From contig CANBTO010000113.1 in NCBI GenBank assembly GCA_947372405.1, forward strand, positions 1 to 11,217: 11,217 nucleotides of DNA, given 5' to 3'. The notes under the pieces are model-generated. The model had not been told where the DNA came from, did not search any database, and saw only the letters and a program-made list of their open reading frames with translations. The stretch comes from Verrucomicrobiaceae bacterium. Its GTDB lineage: Bacteria; Verrucomicrobiota; Verrucomicrobiae; Verrucomicrobiales; Akkermansiaceae. This document shows, piece after piece, positions 6,817 to 11,217 of the stretch (position 1 is its first letter; each line of letters starts with the position of its first letter). The position numbers and the translations under genes are program-made.

Positions 6817-7709
6817 ATGCCAACGAATTGAACAAGCTCCAGCAATCCGGAGAATCCCATCTGCTGCTCAACGTGCTGCCTGAGGAAATCCACGCCGCCC
6901 GGCGGATTCCCGGATCCCTCAACGCCTGCGTCTATGAAATGGTCTTTCTCGACAAGGTGGCGGAACTCGCGCCATCGAAGGAGACGCCCATCATCGTCTA
7001 TGGTGCGGGAGGGAGTTCTCTTGATTCCAAGGTGGCGGCGGAAAGGCTGAGGGCCGCCGGTTACTCGCGCGTCTCGTGTTTTGAAGATGGCTTGGCCGGT
7101 TGGGAGGCTGCTGGCCTGCCGTTTGAGGGAGCAGGGAAAATCCCGGCTACTCCCGTCGTCAACGGCATCTATCGGATCGATGCCACGGCAAGCGTCATCC
7201 GTTGGACCGGCCGCAATCTTTTCAACCAGCACTATGGCTCGATCCGGTTGGCCTCTGGAGAGATTGGCATTCACGACGGTGTTCTCTCGTCCGCCGGTTT
7301 CTCTGTCGACATGAACTCCATGACTTGCGACGATCTAACGGATAATTCATGGAATTCCATGCTGATCGCACATCTCAAGAGTCCGGATTTTTTCCAGACG
7401 GATCTGTATCCGAAAGCGGAGTTCGTTGCGGAGAGTGCGGTTCCGATTCCATCCGGTGGCGATGGCTTGCCAAGCCATGTTCTCAAGGGTCGCTTCACGC
7501 TCCGCGGAGTCACGCGTCCGGTGGAGTTTCCCGTTTGCATCGCCTCCGCCGATGGCAAGCGGCTGACCGGGCAGGGCGTCCTGGCGATCGACCGCACTGA
7601 ATTCGGCAGCATCTATGGTTCCGGGAGGTTCTTCAGGTTTCTGGGGAAGCACGTCGTCAACGATCTGATCCATCTCGACGTGATGATTCACGCGGATCTA
7701 GCGGATTAA
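6813..7709 (+). CDS. Fusion of a cysteine-less rhodanese-like domain and a YceI (lipocalin-like) domain
   Basis: A 298-residue two-domain protein. Residues about 1-105 are rhodanese-like: RIPGSLNACVY at 31-41, PIIVYGAGGSSLDS at 59-72, and the closing GLAGWEAAGLPF at 93-104. The catalytic position, normally the first residue of the loop after VY, is Gly64, so sulfur transfer is not expected. Residues about 116-296 form a YceI domain: NGIYRIDATASVIRWTGRN, then VDMNSMTCDD (166-174), HLKSPDFFQTDLYPKAEF (187-204) and GRFTLRGVTRPVEFP. YceI proteins bind isoprenoid or other lipids and are usually secreted. Here no signal peptide or membrane segment is visible, so it should be cytoplasmic. The start overlaps the ene-reductase stop (ATGA), and its TAA shares bases with the riboflavin synthase TAA. 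It probably binds a hydrophobic or isoprenoid (quinone-like) ligand for the stress operon. Confidence 0.9.
   Translation: MNANELNKLQQSGESHLLLNVLPEEIHAARRIPGSLNACVYEMVFLDKVAELAPSKETPIIVYGAGGSSLDSKVAAERLRAAGYSRVSCFEDGLAGWEAAGLPFEGAGKIPATPVVNGIYRIDATASVIRWTGRNLFNQHYGSIRLASGEIGIHDGVLSSAGFSVDMNSMTCDDLTDNSWNSMLIAHLKSPDFFQTDLYPKAEFVAESAVPIPSGGDGLPSHVLKGRFTLRGVTRPVEFPVCIASADGKRLTGQGVLAIDRTEFGSIYGSGRFFRFLGKHVVNDLIHLDVMIHADLAD
7706..7709. other. Shared stop codons of two convergent genes
   Basis: The palindrome TTAA supplies a TAA stop on both strands: bases 7707-7709 end the rhodanese-YceI gene and 7708-7706 end riboflavin synthase. There is no spacer and no terminator hairpin between the two operons. 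Confidence 0.9.
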
Positions 7710-8308
7710 CCCTCCTTCGGAAGTCTGGCGGACACGAGTTTCTCCACATACTTCGCGAGCATGTCCGCTTCCAGATTCACCGTCTGACCAACGCGGGCGG
7801 CGTGGAGATGGGTGTTTTCCCAGGTATGTGGAGTGATCCAGAAAACCGCGCCTTCGGCTGTCAGTTCGGCGATGGTCAGGGAAATGCCGTCGATGGCAAG
7901 CGACCCCTTGTCCACGCACAGCATGTGGATTTCAGGGGGCAGGGAAACCGCGACGATGTGGTCCTGACCGCTGGTGTCGAGACGGGTGATTTTTCCGCTG
8001 GCATCCACGTGACCCTGCACGAAATGCCCGCCAAATCGGTCGCCGGCCATCATGGCCCGTTCGAGATTGACGCAAGATCCCTCCCGCAGTTCACCGAGAG
8101 AGGTGACGCGCAACGTGGATCCGAGCAGATCGAACGAAGTTCCGCTGTTGGCCAGATCCGCCACGGTGAGGCAGCATCCGTTGACGGCCACCGAGTCGCC
8201 GAGCTTGAGTTCGGCGGCGAAGGGGAGATTCAGTGTCAGGCGTGCCTGCTCGCCTTTGGTTTCCAGTGAAACGACCGTGCCTGTGGCTTCAACGAGTCCT
8301 GTGAACAT
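7706..8308 (-). CDS. ribE: Riboflavin synthase, alpha chain
   Basis: A 200-residue enzyme that dismutates two 6,7-dimethyl-8-ribityllumazine molecules into riboflavin and a pyrimidine, the last step of riboflavin synthesis. It is a tandem of two lumazine-binding barrels. The first begins MFTGLVEATGTV and contains SVAVNGCCLTV (39-49). FGGHFVQGHVD (92-102) opens the second, which has GSLAIDGISLTI (135-146) and the closing DMLAKYVEKL (182-191). MFTG is the invariant start, and the length is typical. It lies 3 nt downstream of the Na+/H+ antiporter gene and is probably co-transcribed with it. No other rib gene is nearby and no FMN riboswitch was seen. Its stop codon overlaps that of the convergent rhodanese-YceI gene. 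Symbol use varies between ribE and ribC across species. Confidence 0.96.
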   Translation of the reverse strand: MFTGLVEATGTVVSLETKGEQARLTLNLPFAAELKLGDSVAVNGCCLTVADLANSGTSFDLLGSTLRVTSLGELREGSCVNLERAMMAGDRFGGHFVQGHVDASGKITRLDTSGQDHIVAVSLPPEIHMLCVDKGSLAIDGISLTIAELTAEGAVFWITPHTWENTHLHAARVGQTVNLEADMLAKYVEKLVSARLPKEG

Positions 8309-8311
8309 GGA

Positions 8312-9943
8312 TCAATGGGTGATGGTTTTGTTTTCAAGAACGGATTCGACCGGTTGCTCAGGCTGATTTCCGTTCGGCAGCAGCATGAGACAGAGATAGA
8401 CGATGATCGTTGGAATGAGTGCACCAAGCAGCAGACCGATTGGCGAGATGCCGTCCTTGAAATGTTTCGACAGGATGCTTTGGCCGGCGGGGTTTGGCGC
8501 GTTGGCGATCACGGTGAGTCCTCCTCCAGCCACCGCGCCTGCGACCACCGCGTGTTTCGCGATGAGGGAGATGTCATGCACCTGCGCCGCGAGATAGGTG
8601 ATGGCGGCATTGTCGTTGAAAGCAGTTAGAACCGTCGCGCCGAGCATCAGCATCTGGTGGTTGAGCGAGGTGATCACCGGTGCGATCCACCATGCCTGGC
8701 AGCCGCCGTGGATGACCAAGCCCGCGAGGAAGAATCCAACCAGCATCGGGCCGCGCAGCGAGACCGGGTTCTGGTGATGTCCGGTGGCGGTGGAAAACGC
8801 GGTGAAGAAGAGGAATCCACCGATGAACAAGACCGGATAGTGGGCCGTGTAAACCGTCCACGCGAGGAAGAATAGGTGGACGCACGTGACCCAGCCGGGC
8901 ACAGGGTTTTCCCGTTCCAGCCAGGTGGAGGTTTGAACGACGCCGTCTTCCCTGCCATCCGCCCTGTCGGACAGTTGGTGGAGATCCTTGCGGAAAGCCA
9001 TCAGATAGAACGTGCTGGAGACGAGGATGCCAATCACAGACTTCCAGCCGAAGTGCTCAAACATGAAGAGAGTATCCCAGCCCCATTTTCCGGCGACCAT
9101 CAGCACCGGCGGCGCTGCGAAGTGGGTGAGCGTTCCTCCTACCGAGATGTTCACAAACAACAACCCGAGCGTGCCATAGGCGAGTTTCGCGGACGGCTTG
9201 AACCGATAGAATTTCTTCGCGAGCAGAAGCGCTCCGATCGTCATGGCTGCCGGCTCGGTGATGAACGAGCCAAGGATCGGCGCGAGGATCAGTACGCTGA
9301 GCCACCATGCGGAGGGTGTGCCTTTGCCAAGCGCGGCGGCTTTCGACATCATCGCCTCCGCGAAACGAAGCACCGGCCGGCTTGCGGCGATGGCCATGAT
9401 CACCACCACGAAAAGCGGCTCGGTATAGTCGCGGTCCTTCGCCACATAAAAAACGAAATCCGACCACGAATGGAAATACACCGCGGCGATGGCCAGTCCG
9501 ATCACCCACAGGCCGAACACCGCTTCCACCTCGCCGAGGAAATGGAACAAAGTGGCCTTGAAGGAAACTTCAGGCACTCCATCGGGGTGGAGATCGTCGC
9601 GGACTCCGCGTTTCCTCAACTCCTCCTCATGATCATGTTCATAGCGGTGGGCGAGCTTGATGAACGAACTGGCGGCAAATGTGTGGAGGATCGCCAGCAG
9701 GAAGATGACCGATGCAGCGATGTTGAATGGTTCCGCAGACGCCCGTGTCTTCAGTGTTTCCACGATGCCGGCGGCCGCGGGCGGATAGGTTTCCAGAGGT
9801 CTTGGAAACGCCGCGTATTGCGTGCTTCCGTCCAAAAGGATCGGATAGGCAGGCTTGTCATGCGGGGCCGCCGCCAGCGACCACGACGGCAGAACGAAGG
9901 CCGCAAAGACCAGCAGGCGGAGAGCTGATTGGATGGAAGACAC
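8312..9943 (-). CDS. Putative Na+/H+ antiporter (NhaD/IT-superfamily-like membrane protein)
   Basis: A 543-residue polytopic inner-membrane transporter, expected to exchange Na+ for H+ and support pH and sodium balance. An N-terminal hydrophobic stretch ending SWSLAAAP (about 8-26) looks like a signal peptide. The transporter core follows, with roughly ten hydrophobic helices. Signature segments are SFITEPAAMTIGALL (226-240), NISVGGTLTHFAAPPVLMVA (265-284), AFNDNAAITYLA (441-452) and VIANAPNPAGQSIL (478-491), the last two being the ion-site type motifs of this putative antiporter family. A charged His-rich loop, HRYEHDHEEELRKRG, is at 99-113. The frame begins at a TTG at 9985, but that lies inside a perfect dyad. 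The GTG at 9943 gives a clean signal-like N-terminus and was chosen. Riboflavin synthase follows after 3 nt. The family fit is good; the transported ion is inferred. Confidence 0.88.
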   Translation of the reverse strand: MSSIQSALRLLVFAAFVLPSWSLAAAPHDKPAYPILLDGSTQYAAFPRPLETYPPAAAGIVETLKTRASAEPFNIAASVIFLLAILHTFAASSFIKLAHRYEHDHEEELRKRGVRDDLHPDGVPEVSFKATLFHFLGEVEAVFGLWVIGLAIAAVYFHSWSDFVFYVAKDRDYTEPLFVVVIMAIAASRPVLRFAEAMMSKAAALGKGTPSAWWLSVLILAPILGSFITEPAAMTIGALLLAKKFYRFKPSAKLAYGTLGLLFVNISVGGTLTHFAAPPVLMVAGKWGWDTLFMFEHFGWKSVIGILVSSTFYLMAFRKDLHQLSDRADGREDGVVQTSTWLERENPVPGWVTCVHLFFLAWTVYTAHYPVLFIGGFLFFTAFSTATGHHQNPVSLRGPMLVGFFLAGLVIHGGCQAWWIAPVITSLNHQMLMLGATVLTAFNDNAAITYLAAQVHDISLIAKHAVVAGAVAGGGLTVIANAPNPAGQSILSKHFKDGISPIGLLLGALIPTIIVYLCLMLLPNGNQPEQPVESVLENKTITH

Positions 9944-9983
9944 TGGACGGACTCTAAAAGCAGGGTGAAGTGGCGGCAAGAGC

Positions 9984-10008
9984 AACTTGGGCGGAGGATT
10001 CCCAAGTT
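9984..10008. promoter_or_regulatory. Perfect 8-bp inverted repeat between the antiporter and DUF218 genes
   Basis: AACTTGGG (9984-9991) faces CCCAAGTT (10001-10008) across a 9-nt spacer, with no mismatch. It is in the 92-bp gap between two divergent genes, about 27 nt before the DUF218 ATG and about 41 nt before the antiporter GTG. There is no U-tract, so an operator serving both genes, or a leader hairpin, is more likely than a terminator. The binding protein is unknown. Confidence 0.5.
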
Positions 10009-10035
10009 TCTCGACTCCATCGCCTGAAAAACGCT

Positions 10036-10878
10036 ATGCACTGCCCGGTGATCCGGCATTCTCGAATTCGCGCGTCCACTCCGCTGTTGCTGCCCGCCAT
10101 CGTCTGCCTTGGCCTGCTGGTGGTTTCGATGCCTTCGCTGCTCATCGCGAAAAAAGTCATCGGCTTTCTCGTGCTTCCTTCCGGTCTGATCTGGCTCGGA
10201 CTGATGGCTCTCGCCGCGTTGCCCGGACTGTCGCGCGGCGGTCGCCTGGTCGCCGTGCTGGTCTTGTGCGTTTACACGCTTACGGGAAACGCGTGGTTCG
10301 GTGGCTGGCTTTTGGGAAAACTCGAATCACCCTACGCGTCGATGGCGAATCCGTCCGAACCCTTCGACGCCATCTGCGTGCTTGGCGGCGGATCTTCGGT
10401 CACACCCGGCGGCGATGCCCAGTTCGGCCCGTCCGGCGATCGCATTTTCGTGCCGGCGAAATTGTTTCTATCAGGAGAGACGCGGCATCTCGTCGCCAGT
10501 GGTCTCAACGTCACCGATATCGGAGGTGATCGTTCCATCGCTGAAGACACGGCCACGCTGTGGAAAGCCATCGGCATTCCGGATGCCGCCATCACCCGCC
10601 TATCAACTCCCCGCACCACCGGGGAGGAAATCCATGCTTACAAAAATCTCATCTTCGAGAAATCTTGGAAACGTGTCGGTGTTTGCACTTCCGCCTGGCA
10701 CCTCCGGCGGGTGGAGAAACTCTGCCGGAAAGAAGGAGTCGAAATGATCCCCGTGCCCGCGGATTTTCTATCATCCCCACTGCCGTGGACACCGATGTAT
10801 GCGGTTCCGCAGGCGAGGGGATTTCAAAATGTCCAGAAAGCGGTCTGGGAATTCCTGGGCGGCCTCACCGGCGGCTGA
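10036..10878 (+). CDS. DUF218-domain membrane protein (ElyC/YdcF/SanA-like)
   Basis: A 280-residue inner-membrane protein with three hydrophobic helices (about 16-38, 42-62 and 70-92) followed by a DUF218 domain (about 110-275). The domain shows FDAICVLGGGSS at its start, and TRHLVASG (149-156) and GGDRSIAEDT (163-172) in the middle. TTGEEIHAYKNL is at 194-205 with the conserved acidic residue, and VCTSAWHLRRVEKLCRK at 216-232. ElyC and SanA relatives act in envelope maintenance (peptidoglycan or lipid-carrier metabolism), so a similar envelope role is plausible. The frame extends to a GTG at 9970, but that lies across the intergenic dyad; the ATG at 10036 was chosen. It is divergent from the antiporter and overlaps the convergent YbjQ-family gene by 14 bp. 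The substrate is not known. Confidence 0.88.
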   Translation: MHCPVIRHSRIRASTPLLLPAIVCLGLLVVSMPSLLIAKKVIGFLVLPSGLIWLGLMALAALPGLSRGGRLVAVLVLCVYTLTGNAWFGGWLLGKLESPYASMANPSEPFDAICVLGGGSSVTPGGDAQFGPSGDRIFVPAKLFLSGETRHLVASGLNVTDIGGDRSIAEDTATLWKAIGIPDAAITRLSTPRTTGEEIHAYKNLIFEKSWKRVGVCTSAWHLRRVEKLCRKEGVEMIPVPADFLSSPLPWTPMYAVPQARGFQNVQKAVWEFLGGLTGG

Positions 10879-11203
10879 GTTTCACCGCCGTGCCATAGGC
10901 CAGCACTTCGGTTGAGCCCTGCATGAACTCGGTGGCGTCGTAGCGGAAAGCGATCACCGCGTCCGCTCCAAGTTCCTTCGCGTGCTGGAGCATGATCTGA
11001 TAGGCATGGTCGCGCGCCTCCTCGCAAACCGCCGCGTATTCGGGAATGTTGCCGCCGGCGATGGAACGCAGTCCGCCGACCAGTCCGCGACCGATGCCCG
11101 TCGCGCGAACGATGATCCCGCGGACAATTCCGAGATAGCCGACGATGTCATGCCCTGCGACGTCGTTTCCCGAAGTGACGATGATGAGTGGTGGTGGAGT
11201 CAT
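10865..11203 (-). CDS. YbjQ/UPF0145 (DUF74) family protein
   Basis: A 112-residue cytoplasmic protein of the YbjQ family, which forms ring-shaped pentamers in solved relatives and is called a heavy-metal-binding domain protein, though its function is unknown. Family features are seen in order: VGYLGIVRGIIVRA (21-34), GGLRSIAGGNIPEY (43-56), EEARDHAYQIMLQHAKELGADAVIAFRYD (61-89) and TEVLAYGTAVKL (98-109). There is no signal peptide. The length matches the family. It starts 14 nt from the window edge, with no Shine-Dalgarno sequence visible in those bases, and its 3' end overlaps the DUF218 gene by 14 bp tail-to-tail. Its partners, if any, lie to the right of the window. Confidence 0.93.
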   Translation of the reverse strand: MTPPPLIIVTSGNDVAGHDIVGYLGIVRGIIVRATGIGRGLVGGLRSIAGGNIPEYAAVCEEARDHAYQIMLQHAKELGADAVIAFRYDATEFMQGSTEVLAYGTAVKLSRR

Positions 11204-11217
11204 GGATTCGGATATTA

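Noticed and set aside
8309..8400. FMN riboswitch ahead of riboflavin synthase
   Set aside because: Only 3 nt separate ribE from the antiporter gene, so there is no leader, and no riboswitch-like sequence was recognised inside the coding region.
8876..9928. 350-codon open frame on the plus strand
   Set aside because: It is antisense to the antiporter gene, rich in Arg, His, Glu and Gln as expected of a shadow frame in GC-rich DNA, and matches no family.
9944..9985. TTG at 9985 as the antiporter start
   Set aside because: It would add 14 residues ahead of a good signal-like sequence and lies inside the perfect dyad at 9984-10008; the GTG at 9943 is preferred, though not proven.
1..11217. CRISPR array, tRNA, rRNA, insertion sequence or prophage genes
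   Set aside because: No regularly spaced repeats, no recognisable RNA-gene sequence, no transposase or integrase, and no composition break were seen.

Overview
The window is GC-rich bacterial chromosomal DNA, densely packed, with eleven complete protein genes and one partial gene. No rRNA, tRNA, CRISPR array, transposase or phage gene is visible. The protein sequences and gene mix suggest a Verrucomicrobiota bacterium (Luteolibacter/Haloferula-like). The mix is RuvB followed by a divergent Fur-family protein, a rhodanese/YceI fusion, and a Na+/H+ antiporter of the ANAPNPAG type. Shine-Dalgarno sequences are weak or absent before most genes. The assignment rests on recall of protein families, not on a database search.

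Region 1 (1-1719, minus strand) is an acyltransferase, then a family 2 glycosyltransferase, then the first 40 codons of a probable SAM-dependent methyltransferase that runs off the left edge. They are tightly spaced and read as one operon. The same trio of families occurs in aryl-polyene-type lipid clusters, so the left edge may be the end of such a cluster. A 386-bp divergent intergenic region (1720-2105) separates it from region 2.

Region 2 (2106-3579, plus strand) is ruvB (Holliday-junction branch-migration motor) followed 16 nt later by a small Fur-family regulator that keeps both CxxC zinc pairs but has lost most of the usual HHxH metal motif. The Fur gene runs tail-to-tail into a LysR-type regulator.

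Region 3 (3582-7709) is the most coherent unit. A LysR regulator (minus) is divergent from a plus-strand operon of pirin, a DoxX-like membrane protein, an Old Yellow Enzyme-type ene-reductase and a rhodanese-YceI fusion. The LysR/pirin spacer holds an exact TTCAT-N11-ATGAA dyad of the LysR T-N11-A type. The gene content suggests a response to electrophiles, quinones or oxidants. The fusion protein lacks the rhodanese catalytic cysteine and has no signal peptide, although YceI proteins are usually exported.

Region 4 (7706-9943, minus strand) is a Na+/H+ antiporter-like membrane protein followed 3 nt later by riboflavin synthase. A 92-bp spacer with a perfect 8-bp dyad separates it from region 5 (10036-11203). 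Region 5 is a DUF218 (ElyC/YdcF/SanA-like) membrane protein in plus orientation and a convergent YbjQ-family (UPF0145) protein that overlaps it by 14 bp.

All three convergent gene junctions have 2 nt or less between stops, or overlap, and show no terminator hairpin. I found no clearly new defence or mobile system. The best candidates for a second look are the LysR-pirin-DoxX-OYE-rhodanese/YceI unit and its catalytically dead fusion protein.
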